Source: Brachypodium distachyon
Taxonomy: Eukaryota; Streptophyta; Magnoliopsida; Poales; Poaceae
Assembly (NCBI RefSeq): GCF_000005505.3
Contig: NC_016133.3
Coordinates: 58,679,237 to 58,743,236 of the forward strand
DNA: 64,000 nucleotides
Reading direction: 5' to 3'
Program-made: the position numbers and the translations under genes
The notes under the pieces: model-generated
Seen by the model: the letters and a program-made list of their open reading frames with translations, nothing else
Database searches by the model: none
What the model was told of the DNA's origin: nothing
Shown here: positions 1 through 13,609 of the stretch, piece by piece
How the letters are laid out: each line of letters starts with the position of its first letter
Numbering within the stretch: position 1 is the stretch's first letter

Positions 1-89
1 CCGAACTTGTAGGAATGTTGAACAGGTGTATTTTCCATTGTAACTCCATAATTAATAGTTACTTACAATTTCACAATTCTCATTTGTAG

Positions 90-1216
90 TTCGCAAAGCA
101 ATGCAAAGATTGAAGAACTTCTCCAAGAGGACCACAATGCTAAACGTAGACGAGAAAAGGCCCAAAAGCAGTCATCACTTTTGTCAAAGCTGACTCGTCA
201 GCTCAGCATCCATGATAACAGAGCTGCTGTTGCATCATATTCCAGCGATAATTCTGGAACTGGTAAGCTGGCTATTTGCTTCATGGTAGCAAATCATATC
301 TGCTCCTGATTTCTGTCCAACTCTTAAAGTAATAAGGTTTGTTTTACAAAATAAACCTTTACCCCCAACCCACAGGAAGAGATATTTTCAATTATTTGTT
401 TGCCTTAACATGAGTAAAGCCGTAGACCAATGAGCAGGGCTGCAGGGCACTATCATGGCTCTTTTTAATATGTTGTTTAAATCACTGTTCATAACAGCGC
501 CACAACCCATGGTTCATAAAACAAGTGAACTGACCATATATGACCAGTAGAAATTAGATGCCAAATACATATTCTTGAAGACCAGAAAATGATTGATTTT
601 TTTTCATATAAATAGCTAGCAAATATTTACATTTTATGTGTAAAATTTTCTGGACTTTCTAGCATACAGCTTGAAAATATAAGGGATGTTTCAGTCCAGG
701 ACCTGGAATTATGGAATGCATCAAACCAAGATAATACTATAGGGAACTGATCATGCTTACATGGTTCTCTTATCTTCGGAAGGGGAGATAGAGGGAGGGA
801 ACGAGGGAAATACCATTAAATATACATGCACCTTATATTTTAAAACATGATTACTGAAATTACAAGCCTTATGTTTTCAAGTGGACAACCAAATGGTGTA
901 ATGTTGGCTGATGTAATCTCATTCATTTTATTCTGTTTTCCTGGTGCAAAAAAAAAACACTTACACCTTGACAAAATAAACTTCGTTTGCAGAGAGTAGC
1001 CCACAGAGCCCTAGTCATGCAGGTGAGGACTGGAGGTCTGCCTTTGATTCAGCAGCAAACGGCTCTGCTGACCGATCAAGTTCACACAATGAGTCAAGAT
1101 CAAGAAGTGCTGACAGTCGCAGTCGGCGCTATGAGAATGGGGATGCAAATGGTGCTAATTCTGGCAGCCGCCGCACACCAAATCGGTTGCCACCGGCACC
1201 ACCTGGGCAGAGATAA
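90..1216 (+). CDS. Dynamin-2 (DRP2-type) GTPase, C-terminal two exons (partial)
   Basis: This is the 3' end of a plant dynamin-2 gene, a large GTPase that acts in clathrin-coated vesicle scission and membrane traffic. The visible exons are 90-262 and 993-1216, joined by a GT-AG intron, and the frame carries across the junction. Codons read from 90 give a Lys/Arg-rich segment with the block [18 protein letters not shown], then an acidic and Ser/Arg-rich linker, and finally the proline-rich tail [11 protein letters not shown] before TAA at 1214-1216. In DRP2 proteins this tail follows the GTPase, PH and GED regions, which lie upstream of the window. The block and the tail match my memory of Arabidopsis DRP2A/B. 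Bases 1-89 are the preceding intron. Confidence 0.92.
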
Positions 1217-2157
1217 CAAGAATGGTAAATATATGTCGGCCGTCATCTGTCAACATCATATTTTCGTGGCAGGCTCTCATTCCCGACTGATATTGGTCGA
1301 AGAAAACACATGGGATTGAAGAATGGAGAGTTGGCAAGAGGTTGCGTGAATGATGTGTATCCAGAGAACCTCAGTTGTTTATAGAAATATGTAGGTTATG
1401 GTGGTTATTTCACGATCATTTTGCCACATTGATCTGTCTGATGTTCTCTCGGCCTGTGAGATTTTGTGGCCACAGATCAGTTGATCTTGGTTTTGTACTA
1501 TGTTGTAACTTGTCCATCATACTGGCATGTATTTTTATTACACAGTGGTGTATTATTTCTTCCATTCTTTTTTACCTCACCAGAGTTGTATTCGATATTT
1601 GAGGCAATATATGTTCAAACTATGCAACTCTTTGATCTCGTCGGCATTCTTTAACGAACCATGAGAAATCGCAAGCATTGCTCTGCTTGATATAGTTTCT
1701 GTGTTTTCCTAGCCACATGTGTGCATCTTTCCCAACACGAAGTTTTATGAGGCCAGGTAATATTGCTGCTCCTTGGTTCAGAACTACAGCATTCCGTTCC
1801 TATATTGCTGTTCTAGAGCAAGGATCTAGAGCCATGATTCTTCCCTTGTTCCAAGTTCTGTGATTTAAGATGAACAACTCTGCTGCACAGTGAACAAAAT
1901 CTGAAGAACTGAAAGGAATGTTGGGACAGCCTATGCAATAGCAATTCTGCTTTCTTTTTATGCACCGGCAGCGAATTTACATTTGCATGTCAATGCCTCC
2001 ACCTTTTCCCCTCGTATATATATACTACAACCAATTCCAACCTGTATATGTATAAAAAAGACCTCCAAAGAGAAACCAAAAATCCGAACCACCAAAGAAT
2101 GGGGAAAATTGTACAGCCCCCTCTACAACCTACATCTACATTCATCACCATCATCAT
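1217..2157. other. Convergent intergenic region with two 3' UTRs
   Basis: This stretch lies between the stop codons of the dynamin-2 gene (+) and the endoglucanase gene (-). It is AT-rich and must hold both 3' UTRs. I see no supportable gene or repeat in it. Short frames here have no recognisable domain. Confidence 0.6.
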
Positions 2158-5100
2158 CTACACGTCGGCCGCCATCGCCAGTCTCTGCCGTTCTTCTTCC
2201 CTCGCCACCCGATTGAGCTTGGCGAACATCCCGACCATGGGGGCCGTGTTATACGTGCAAGCCTCCGTCTGCATGTAGTTCTCCCTGTCGTCCCTGAACC
2301 GGTCCCGCCTGTCAGGCCCGCCGACGATGGCCCCCACGAGCACGTTGGGGTTGGAGCTCCGGCGGCCGAACCAGTGGTCGAACCCCTGCGTGCACCCGAT
2401 GAAGGCCTTGCTGCGCTTGTAGGGCACGATGGACGCGGCCCGGTGGTGCACCCGGGCCGGGAACTTGGGCCCGTAGCCCACCAGGTAGCTCACCCCTCTT
2501 GGGTTGTCGCCCAGCACGTAGTCCACCTGGGATCTCGCCAAAGCCCACACTTCCCCGGCGTCGGCCGTCTCGCCCCCGGCGCACGTCACGGTTGTCGGAA
2601 CGGTGGTGGTGGAGTCCGAGAGGTAGTCGGAGTAGAGCGAGAGGAGGAATGCCGCGTTGGTCACGTACTGCATGTTGTTCCACTGCCGGACGTAGAGCAT
2701 CCCTCCTGGGCTGCGCTCCACGTTGTTGTTGCTGGGCTCGGAGTCGTCGTCCTGGGCCTGGGCCGTGTTCCGGCCCAGGCACGCGCACACGTAGTGCTCT
2801 GCCTTGGCCCGGTACTGCTCCAGCGTCTCCCTCTGCCGCTCCGTGTGCTCCCCTCTTAACAGCAGCTGAAACAATTAGCACACCTTCGTCAGATATCATT
2901 CCATAACACTACATTAGTTATTTTTTTGAGCGAAAAAAAATATAACTAAGTATTGAAGTGATTCTGTGATGTGAGGTGGCGTACTCTGGCGGCGAGGATC
3001 TGGACGCCGGCGTACTTGACGTCCCAGCTGAACTCGGTGATGGCCCAGCCCGTGCCGCCGAAGTCGTGGGCATTGTCCACCACGTAGTCCAGGTAAGAGG
3101 CCCGGCCCGTGGCCCGGTGGAGCCAGAGGGCGGCCCACAGGAGCTCGTCCTTGTACCCGCTCACCGACGCGTAGTAGCTCTTCACCTCCGCGATGCTGCT
3201 GTCGTATTTGCCCCTGTACTTGTCCGCGAATTCGAACAACTGCGGCCAAAAATAAACAAACAAACATTAGCTAAAGATTTATTTTATCAATTTATTAATG
3301 GATGCTTGAAAAGTAGCTAGTAGGTGTGAATAATACGGACAACTGGTTCAATTAGCACATGATGACACGATCGTTATGTTATGTTAATTCCCTTGCTAGT
3401 TCCTAAGTTTGCTCCTGTGATTGAACTGGCGACCTAATCATTTGAAACGGGAGGCAAAATGGAAAAGTTTCCCATCCACCAGATGCTGCCACCACCAGCA
3501 ACCTCCTTGTATTTTTCCTTTTTCTTCTCCGTTAGGTGCCGTGCCGGCTCCCTGGCCCCACATGGCAGCGCCTGCCTACGAGCCGACAGAAAGAAGAAGA
3601 AAAAAATCTTTTGCTGCTAGCTCGACGTCCGTCGGTCGTGTTGTTGACAACTTGGACGGCATGTGCCGAGGATCGACGTGCGGCACAGAGCACAAAGAAG
3701 AACATGTAGTACACCTCCCAAATGCCCCTCGGAAATGCCCGGCACATCTCTACTAATTATAAAGCCGCAAGTATATATCACGTAGGAAGAAACAGTCCAA
3801 ATTCCGGTACAGGAAAGACTGGCAAAACTCCAAAAAAACACATAATTCCAGGGGGCATTTTTCTTTCGTTTTTCCACAGGGAGACTTGGCAAAGTATATA
3901 CGTCAACAGATGTTGTGTTTGTCGCATATGCGTAAGTAATTTACCTGCTGGGCGTGGTGCAGGAGGAGGTGGGAGTAGTGCGGGTTGGAGCTCCGGAAGA
4001 CCATGGAGGCGGCGGCCATGGCGGCCGCCGTCTCGCCGGCGACGTCGGAGCCGGGGCGGTCGCGGTTCACCTTGTAAGCCTGCCGCGACGTCGTCATGTC
4101 CTCCGGCCGCTGCCAGCAGTAGTGATCCGTGTCGCCGTCACCCACCTGCAAGCAAAGCAAAATCAGGAACAATTCAGCGGTTGGTTGCGCCGACGAATAT
4201 ATCTTCGAAGCCTTTGCACACGCCATGTGGACACATGAAACGCAATAGTTTAGTGCCACTGGCTCGATCGTACGTACGTTCTTCTTCGAACTGGCCACCT
4301 AACAACACGGTTGTTGCTATTCACCAGAAAAGAAAAAAGAACCTTTTCTTTTCTTTTATGTTCTTTTCCTCCCAGCCAAGAATATATATGTAGCATAATT
4401 GCAAGGTTTATTTATACGGGAAATCTTATATGTGATCGACTTTTGGAAGAGAAGACATTAAAACGGAAAAAGAAGCTGGCTAAAGTGCAAGAAGCTAGCT
4501 AGCGATGATTGAATTGGTCTCTTTGGATGGCTTGTGCTGAACAGCTAGCCAGCACACGCAAGAACTGGTCTCAATGTCTCGTGCATGTCGTGATATCGAT
4601 CGTATCGAACTATTGCTGGGAATTGAAACAGAGCAGTTTGTTGGCATTTTTGGTATTGGTACCTCTGCCCACAGCTCGTCGGGCTGCGTGTGCGCCTTGA
4701 TGAAGTAGTCGGTGCCCCACTTGATGGCCTCCATCGCGTGCGCGAGCTCGCCGCCGTCGACGGCCGCCACGTCGCCGCCGTACTCCACCAGGCTCCACGA
4801 CAGCATCGTCACCGTGAACGCCATCGGCAGCCCGAACTTGACATGATCCCCGGCATCATAGTATCCCCCCACCAAGTCCACCTGACACATCGAGACATCG
4901 ATCATCAGCATCGATCGAAACACGGTAAAAGGAAAAGGAAAGCACTTGCAAATTGGGTCGCATTGTGTAACGCACCCCTTGCTCGAGGCCGTCGGTGAGG
5001 CCGGAGTGGTCGCGCCAGGGCACGCGCTGCCCGTGGGGGAGCCGCCCGGAGCGCTGCGCCTCGAAGTAGAGCAGGCTCTTCCGCAGCGCCTCCTCGTAGT

Positions 5101-5242
5101 TGTGCCCCCTGTTCTTCTTCTGCTGCTTGTTACTACTGCTCCCCTCTGCCAAGATCACCAGAACTAGCAGCAGCGAAAGCACGACGGTGCCGAGACGACG
5201 GCCAAGAGGCAAGAAGACATCGGCAGCGGCGCTCCCTCTCAT
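2158..5242 (-). CDS. GH9 endo-1,4-beta-glucanase (secreted class B-like), five exons
   Basis: Endoglucanases of glycoside hydrolase family 9 cut beta-1,4-glucan in the cell wall during growth and remodelling. Coding exons on the minus strand are 5242-4976, 4881-4663, 4145-3945, 3239-2985 and 2865-2158, which give 549 residues. All introns are GT-AG and in frame. A short basic N-terminus and a hydrophobic segment at about residues 18-33 look like a signal peptide or anchor. The long cytosolic tail of KORRIGAN-type enzymes is absent, and there is no C-terminal CBM49. Visible catalytic features are YYDAGD (Asp at about 98 and 101), RVHHRAAS (His at about 454) and the C-terminal block with [15 protein letters not shown] (Glu at about 515). 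The first exon has the family start block [22 protein letters not shown]. From memory, rice has a GH9 gene next to a cytokinin receptor on chromosome 2, which fits the neighbour here. Confidence 0.95.
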
Positions 5243-5905
5243 TGCAGGAGGAGAAGAGCCCGGACGGTCTGCAGGCAGTGTCTCTTCTTCGCATGTGCCC
5301 GCTGGGCTGACCCAGGCTAGCTAGTTATAGCGCCTTCCGCCGCTCTCGATCGCGTCTGTTTTAGATATGGAGATGGAGGGATATATGAGTTTCTTGTAAG
5401 CCTGACGGCCGTGGCTGCCGCGGCGTTATATGCGTCAGTCTGCAGGGGCGGCGTCCGGCCTCCAGGTCCTGCAGCCAGCACGCACGCACGCACGCCGCGT
5501 GGAACTGGCTCGATCGGCGCCCCTGGGAGAATATAATACTGCTCGCTTTCCGGCGCGCGTTGCCTCGTGTTGGAGTTGGAACGCGCGGGCGGGGTTAATT
5601 TGGGTGTGTGTTTGAGGCCGGGAACCGGTCCTTGTGGTGGACTCGTTCTGCTTCCTTCGGCCGGGGTTCCGTCAGTTTGGTGAGCACGCACGGGAAAACG
5701 GAGCAGATTTTGACCCGACGTGCAGTAGCTAGCGTACCTAGGGGCATTCTCGTGTGGATCAGTTGGGGGCCGGACACGTACTACTACCAGCACGCGGTAA
5801 AGCAAGCGTGCGTGCGACTGGAACAGATCGAACAAAGGTCTCACCGACCGATGCTGCCTGCAGCTTTGCGTGTGTACAGTTAGTTCCATGTAATTTAACT
5901 GGTGC

Positions 5906-6013
5906 TTGTGGATGTTTGTTACGATTTTTGTCCGGCTTTCCAATAATTAACTGGCAATTTTAGTTTTTTTTTTATGAATTGATCGAGTCCTTCGGACTCC
6001 GGTTAAAAAAAAA
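5906..6013 (+). mobile_element. Short retroposed insertion (SINE-like) with 16-bp target duplication
   Basis: A perfect 16-bp direct repeat, GTAATTTAACTGGTGC, lies at 5890-5905 and again at 6014-6029. The 108 bp between them end in TTAAAAAAAAA immediately before the second copy. A long target-site duplication plus a terminal A-tract is the signature of LINE-assisted retroposition, so this is most likely a short or 5'-truncated SINE on the + strand. A small palindromic stretch (GAGTCC TTC GGACTC) lies near its 3' end. The family is not identified. Confidence 0.7.
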
Positions 6014-9000
6014 GTAATTTAACTGGTGCCCGGCCGAACCTATTGGTCGATCGGTAATGGGGGCAAATTCCCACTGTCCATCCTTAACAGGTAAGCTATC
6101 TGCTGTACTATCTAGCTCGGGTGATTTAGTCAGAGTTTGATTAATTAACGAATGTTTTTTCCTTGCCCGCCAAGGGACTATGCATCACAGGGCATGCACA
6201 TGCTTTATGTGCAGTAGTTATAAGTGGTTGGCTTCGGGTTAACTATTGGGCAAGCTCGTGTCGTGTGTCGTGCAGATTATTCCCCTTCTGGCGAGTGGCG
6301 GCACGTTTTGTCGTGGACGACCATGCTTGTTTCTTTCCCCACGATTGGTAGGTCAATCGTTGAGACTTGAGTTGCGAGTGAGCTGACGATCGATTACAGG
6401 CATCACACCCTTTTTTGCCCTTCCAAATGATAAATAACACATGGATCTAGCTAGCTAGCTAGCGCCAGATAGCTGATCACTGAAGATTGTTGGAGTAGCA
6501 CATCATCATCGAGAAATTAGCACGAGCAATAGCTGATTACTGATTGTTGGAGTAGTATAACTTTCACTGCTGTTTCTTTTGCCGAAGCTACAAGCAAAGC
6601 ATATATAGGAGTACATCTTTTTCTCCACGTAGCCATCTATCTACACATGTACTAGCAGTACAGTTTTATTTTTGTGCGTGTACGTGAAATTACTGGTGAT
6701 CCATTTCCCCGTGGCCGGGCAGGGACTCCCCGGCTGCACCGATTTGACGCCTTCTCCCTTTTTTCCTGTGCTGCAACTAGCTTCCTCAGTCGCTTTCTCC
6801 ATCGGCTGCTCGGCTCGAGACCGATCCGTCGCTATTGTAGACCGTAGATACAACGCACATTTGGTAGGCAGGTAGGTAGATATATCCATGATTTATACGG
6901 AATTTGTAATACTACTAAATATCCATTGGAAACTTCTTGCCTGCCTCTCTCACTCTCTCTGTCCCTCTGGCTCCCCTGTACATATATAGCCTAGTCAATC
7001 ATTGTCGCTTGCCCAATTAAAGCACATTTTGACCGTGCTTTAACGCTACTACTGGTCTTCGTCCTATTTTATTCTAGGAACACGAAATTAAAATGTGTGT
7101 GGTGAGGAGTAAGGGCAGATGCTTGCTAGCTTCCCTCGCTTGGTTCAACCAGACGTCTGGTTTGTTCATGTTTCTCCTGCGGTTGGGAAGTCCTCCTCTC
7201 CCTCTGTAAGCTTTTTTGTGAAGCAAGAGGTGGGGAATATTAAAGGGAAGCTACTAAGCAGACACCACCTCATCGCCTTCTTTTTGTACGTAGTTAGATC
7301 ATTAATCAATGGCTTTTGGTGGCTAATGATGTTGATATATTTTTTTGTGGCACGAATTGTTTGTGTCCTTGAAATTGTCTCAGATTATTTTTTTCATAAA
7401 AAAACCTATTTTTTCTCTCAACTATTGGTGAATTTGATCTTGGTCCTTGAGCAAAATTAAATTAAGTACCATGTAACTGACGATGGTTGTTTGCACCCTT
7501 AGTAGTCAGCCAGCTGAAAAAGCAAGTACGAAAAAATATATATGTAAAATACATGTTTTTGCTATAAACTCAAAACATATTGAAAGAACTCAGGCAAAAT
7601 TCAGCCCACAAACATTAAAAGCAAATAATAAGTACTACCTCCATTCGGCTTTACAAAAGGGAAGAAATCTATATATATCCAACAAAGAAGGTCAAGTGTT
7701 AAGAGTCGAACGTATCTCTTTTCTTTGCGAGAAGAGTCAAACTTATCTAATATATTGAAGTTTATAAACCAAACCTATACTCAAGGTAATAGTTATAAAA
7801 CAAATATTTGATTTATTTATTGATTAACTAGGCCTGTACTTTTTCTGGAGATCGAGTGACCTACGGAGGCTTGATTGAACTAACGAACTACCTCTTGGTG
7901 TGGAGACAACGACCGGTCCTTTCCTCCCAAAATCGTTTTCCGTGAGCAACTTTGTTGATTCATCGTTTTCATTAAAGTATACACAAGGTGTAATACACAT
8001 GGTCAACCTCAGGTATGCTGGGGCATTATAATTTCGTTTATGCATTATGCTTTACATATGTTTTGATTACCATGAACACGCATATTAAGCATGATGACAT
8101 TTGAATATTTGATAGATGGCGAATTTTGCCACGCTGCTTCACCAAACCATTTTGCACGCTTATCTTTAACTGTAACCGTATTTATTGCAATTTATCTTCC
8201 TTTATTTATGTAGAGGGTCCCTCTTTAGTGCACCCTTTTTTCTTCGAAAAATAGTTTTAATGCACTTTAGTCCACGATCAATACGACAACATGTATGGTA
8301 TTACCTTATTCGATTTCTTTTCAGGTCGGAGCACATCTGTTGGGCGCCTTTAATTAAAGGCTAACGACAAGGTTTCCATGTTTCATAATTTGGGAGCATT
8401 TGTTCCCGGCCCATGCATGATGCAACCCATCAGTCCGCAAGAGAGAGCAGAGAGTCAGTCAGACAAGGCCAGGTCAGGAAATGACAAAAAACAGAAGGGC
8501 ATCTCAGTTTAATTACGATCAGGAGTTCTGCATTTAATTGCTTATCCATGTACGTGTGCGTCCACAAAAACTTCTACTACTCCTAGTGTTGTCCAACCAA
8601 CGTGATGGAGATAGATAGATCATAGATGGACGGATGCATTCCATGCACATATCTGGACGACGACGACAACTACTGCTAGTACTAGTATAATCCTTCCTCC
8701 ATCCTGCAAACGAGAATGATTCCGGCCTGTTCAAAGCGCGTCAGGCGAATACAGGAAGGAGTATATATGGTTGGACCTATTTTCCAATCAATCTACTTAG
8801 AGATCATACGCATGCATGTGTCCATCCGATTTTTGTTATTATTGCTGCCGTTTAGTTCCGTACTCACTTCGGCGTTATGCGACGACGTTGTCAACGGATG
8901 ATGCACGATACGACGTGTGTTGTGTCTCCGTGTGCTTGCTCTGCAGCTGTGCTGCATTGCACATTGCAGCAAAATTAAAGGAGACAAAATGGAGGGTAGA

Positions 9001-9957
9001 ATGACGCTAGATAGCTCTCTCCATGGCACTCCCTCGTGGCAGATTACCAGACGCATTCCAAAGTGCGTCGAATTTGGCTTCAAAGTGCGTCGAATTTATA
9101 TTTGTGGCATTTCAAAAATGTTGAATATACTCGGGTTGGCAAAAGTATTTGATACTTTTTTTTATAAAATCTGCGGTTGAAGTGCTAAAAGTGCGGTTAA
9201 AAACTAAAATATATTTGAACAAAATGCGGTTAGCATAGTGCATGCAAATGTCTACCGTGAGACAGTGTGTTGTCGACACATGCACTAGCGTTGACAAGTC
9301 AAGATCAATCGATCCATGCTGCTTCTCCTAGTCTATTTGGGGGAAAATTCGATGCACACTTGCTTGGAGCTGGTGTAAGTAACTAACACCAGCCACAGGT
9401 ACAGTTGTACACGGCTTAAACTTATATGTGGTGGTTTCCCAACAGATCAACGGGGACGTGTGTTTTGTTCGCTTGCAGGAATTAATTTGCTCTGGACCGG
9501 ACCGCCCATGCTTGCATTGCCTGGCTGCTACTGAAAATCAGCATCGATCGATCACTCAATCAGGTGTTGCCTGGCGCCGTTGAACGGCCATCTTGGGTCA
9601 AGTTTAAACAACTGTTGGCATGCACCTCTGAGTGTCGAGTGGACTTTGCAGCTCTAGAAGAATAAGGATCGACCAGAGCATCTTGATCCTTTTATGCGAT
9701 CCTAGCTTACTTAATTGTCGATGCAAAAATAGATTGAATATGGTTTACCATAAGCGCGCATTCACAAAGTCCTCCTTTATTGTTGTGCCATTTGAACTAT
9801 GTATCAATATTTGCATGTGATGTTGACTTCATGCATGGGCATGTATACTTCACCTTTGCAAATGTGTTTAGCAGCATGCAACACCCCTGACATCAGAACC
9901 GATCTGAACTTACCCTTTTCGTTCCGTAATTTTTTGTCGGAATATTACATATATCTA

Positions 9958-10029
9958 GACATTTTTTAGGAATATATACATTCATATTTGCACAAAATTT
10001 GAGACAAGAATTATGAAACGGAGGTAGTA
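9958..10029. mobile_element. Stowaway MITE remnant (one end)
   Basis: The sequence runs from ATTTTTTAGGAATATATACA to a degraded terminal motif ACGGAGGTAG followed by TA. A closely similar remnant at 45341-45410 shares both the internal and the end sequence. Only one terminal inverted repeat is clear. Confidence 0.45.
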
Positions 10030-10642
10030 TATGATAGCGCTCTTGTAGAGACAGACGCTTTGTCCAAAAATAATACTCATAACTTATTCAATAGTGCAAT
10101 AAACATACTTCTACCATGAAGTTTTTAAGCCAGAATCCATTCTCCATAAACATAACAAGTGGGGCAAACACAAAGGCTATTCCAACTAAAGAAGCCAGAA
10201 GGGTCCGCCAGTCAGTCCCAACTGCCCCCCTGCCACCGGGCTATATGCTTCCACGACGGCTCCAACGCAGCCATGTGCAATCACAAAGGCTCCTATGCAA
10301 TGTTCTTTGAGACGATGCCTTTCTCGCAAAAAAAAAAGGTTGATCCTGCGGTGCTGCCCTCACAATGACGTCACCTATACGTACCATGGCCCATGGGGCC
10401 CACCTGGCACTGAGATTCCATGCTGTCGTCGCCATCCAGGTTGGCAGCAGCCACGGTGACTAGTCCACGGAAAGACGAAAAAAAAAATCTCCGTAGAAAG
10501 TTTCGCAAAGGGCAAAGTATCCAAGATGCAGTTACCCGTATTTGTCGTAAACGCCTCTTTCCTTTTTGACTTCTGACAAGGACGTGAAAAATTGACATCA
10601 GTAAACGCAGCTCAATGCCAGAAAGTAAAACCCCTGTTTCGA

Positions 10643-10712
10643 CTGCAGGAAATCAGGGGGCTTAATTTCCTGCAGGGCTTACTCCAAGCCTACGACACCT
10701 GACCCCCTGATT
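10643..10712. repeat. Nested inverted repeats
   Basis: CTGCAGGAAAT (10643-10653) pairs perfectly with ATTTCCTGCAG (10665-10675). The overlapping AATCAGGGGG (10651-10660) pairs perfectly with CCCCCTGATT (10703-10712). The two hairpins share bases and so exclude each other. I cannot assign a function. Confidence 0.6.
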
Positions 10713-12428
10713 GTGATCGCCCTTAATTAACCAGGAAGAAAGGAAACCTTTTCTCTGAGGAAAGGAAGAAAGATGTGTTTGATCTAACAAAACGTACAGA
10801 ATGCGTGCCTTGAAAAGCGACCAGAAGATTTATAGACGTCGTCTCCGAGGGGGCACACGGGCATCAAATGGCTTAGCTAAAACCTTGTACACCAAGACAA
10901 GACTGCCCGAGAGAGTGATGGGCAACAAATATGCAGTTGACGATTTTGACGTGGATCTTTCACCTGATTGATGATCCAACCATATAAGTTCAGCGGAGAT
11001 ACACAAGGACTCGGATGCATGACACCATGAGAGAGTCCCAGATTAACGGTCCAAGAGAGAACAACGCCTCTAGTGATATACACTAATTTTCTCTGATATT
11101 AATGGTGGTGCTATGACATAAACACATCTTTCACCTGATGTGTTTCAGTGATATACTCCAAATCTTAGATTCCTGATACGATGAGAGTACTTGCTTTTAT
11201 TTTGGCCACTCTTTTCCATTGCCAGATGCCAGTCCAGCAGTACAAATTCTCTCCCAACTAACACATGCTACTTACATGGCTAATAATCGCATCAGTGTAA
11301 ACGAGACCTATTCCCAATCCACCCTGCCCCCTCGAACTGACATCCATTTGCTCCTCCTCCTCGCACATCACATGGTGCCCTCTGTTCTCAATCAAGATTA
11401 AGAAAAGGCAAAGTGTGTTGGGTACGAGCTATTAGCTAGTAGCTACTGACTGTCATACGTTTTCTGGTGTTGTTTCGTTCTCGAATTTCGCCTGCATTTG
11501 GCGTAGGTCGCAAGACAGTGGTGTGGTGAGTCGCCGCTGTCGGATGCTGTTGGGGGTGTTTTAGGCTTTAGGTGGCGCGGTGCTTTCTCTCTTTAGCTTC
11601 TTAATGCAAGCCCCGGCGATTGTTAATTAAGTGATGATCACGATTTTTAGTCCTGACGAGGCTAGACCCTGTTCTGTTTTCTGCAGGTCCAGTCACCGGT
11701 TCTTTTATGTGTGGCAGGACAATCTCGTCCTCCTGCTGATTGAGAAACTGGGGAGAGTTGTTGTTGGTGGTGATCAGTACGTTTGGCCTGAAATCGATGG
11801 CGATGGATAAACTGGTGTTGGCAGTTTGACTTTGTTAGTTATGATTAGAAATGGTGGCAGTTTGGAATGGTAGTACTTAGTGTCAGTGGCTCAATGCTTG
11901 TTTCTTGAAGAGAATGGAAGTGCCGGAGTTTACACGGGAACTGGTTCTTCTCGTATCGATCGTATGGCAGGGAAGAAGGCATTGACAAGTTGCTTCTTGT
12001 GTAAGTTGATATTTTGTGCTTTGGAGAAAGGTACGTCTTGGATGTTCGCAGGAAGGAATGAACCGTGAGCCGCCGCCGGCCCTTGCTTGTTCTGCAAAAA
12101 AAAGCCAAACAGTTAAAATGTGCATTATGCGGAGATTGATGTGTTGAAGAAGACTGTTGTTGACGTAACCTTTTGCTGAAAATAACATGTACTCCTATGG
12201 AGTATAGTCCTATGTGGAAAAACCTGCCCGGAGTAACGAGAGAGAGACTACGACGCCAGAGTTCATGGTTCGTGTGCGAGCACGTGCTAGCAGTAGGCAC
12301 TGTTGGAAGCTGCTCAAGTGCTGAGTAGGACTCGAGAAACGTACGTCCATGCGCGACAGGACACGCATTGAAACTCCGACAGCGGCCTTTATTGGAGATG
12401 CACAATGCATGAGCTAGCGGGATCCGTA

Positions 12429-12491
12429 CTCACTTCGTCCGGAAATAAATTAAGTCATGTGAATTTATACAAGATTCTGAGACGGATAGAG
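12429..12491. mobile_element. Degenerate Stowaway MITE, 63 bp
   Basis: The element starts CTCACTTCGTCCGG and ends with the approximate inverse, TTCTGAGACGGATAGAG. It is flanked by TA on both sides (12427-12428 and 12492-12493). The ends resemble the CTCCCTCCGT terminus of grass Stowaway elements with several mutations. Confidence 0.55.
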
Positions 12492-13609
12492 TATAATGTT
12501 GCTTGACACTGTCACGAGTACCTTTAATTTTGGGACGAATAATCTAATACTGAACCTTGCGTGGGACAATTTCCATATTCGAAAAAAAAGAATAAACTAA
12601 GATTAAACAATGTAAGAACAGAACATTATGTCGACAAATCACGCGGCCTATGAGCCCAAAACCATGTCCGTTTGCGCTCCGGGAAGCCCGGAACTGTTCG
12701 ATTTCGTATTGGGGCCGCTTGTCACATTTTCCCTTTTGCCGCTCCGCGTCTGCAAACGAAGGTTCGCCGCCTGCAGCTGCCGTATGCTGCGGCGCAGTCT
12801 GCAAGAGCAGAGCAGGCGCTCGGGCGAAATTAAACGCACCAGACACGGTTCCAGGGGCATCAGTCAACAGTCAACAACCCGACAGAAGAAGCCAGTAGTG
12901 ACAGTGCGTCAGTAAACCGTAAACAGTTCATATCAAGTACTAGAGCTGTAGAGCTTACACATCTGCCATGGCGCATGAATACCAGGCTCCTCCGGCCCAA
13001 TGATACAGTAATAAACAGCGGCATGCTACGTTTCGCTGCCCACAAATCTACCACGAGCAATTTACAGAGAGAAACGGAGCACGAATTAGTGGCTTGTACA
13101 GTACATGCTATGTTTCGCCACCTACAATGCAATTTACAATCTGTGACCTGAAAGAACAGACGTGCCAAGGTTCATTGTGCTGAAAGAGGGAACAAAAGTG
13201 CAATTAGTGGCAAAGACCCAATTAGTAGTGCCAAAAAATACCACCAAACCAACAAGGTCGGCCACTGCATTTTTCCTCTTCAGGGAACTCTGAAACATGG
13301 GGAGTGCAGCAGAGATGTTATCTTTTCAAAGAATGAACATGAGATACAGCATACATCTGCCTACAAACAGAAAAAAGAAGACCCTAATCTACCTATCACG
13401 CCCCTCGGCTGCAGCAGAAATGTCTGACTGTGATGCACCATTACCTTTGGCTGCATGAAGTTTACTAGCTCAAGGGAACCTTCACCTTTCCATCTAATGC
13501 TGCGAAAATTCACGTCAGAGGTCTGTAAGAGTTAAGAGTCAGCTTGGCAGAAGCCACAAGGCGATGCTTCGCTTCAACTAGGGAGGGTTTGGAACATTGA
13601 TCAGATCTG

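Larger units (their letters stand above)
5243..13609. other. 8.4 kb gene-free region
   Basis: This holds the endoglucanase promoter and the 3' side of the cytokinin receptor gene. I find no coding frame with a recognisable domain; frames of 186-208 codons here look accidental. It contains a SINE-like insertion (5906-6013), Stowaway remnants (9958-10029 and 12429-12491), a nested hairpin (10643-10712), a (CTAG)n run near 6450, and a short tandem of a 17-bp unit at 9058-9097. Poly-T/A-rich pieces at 7380-7450 read like old transposon debris. Confidence 0.6.

Noticed and set aside
5317..5943. 208-codon - frame upstream of the endoglucanase
   Set aside because: It has no domain or splice partner and runs into the SINE-like insertion.
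11845..12405. 186-codon - frame
   Set aside because: It has no recognisable domain, a Ser/His/Cys-rich random look and no paralogue in the window.
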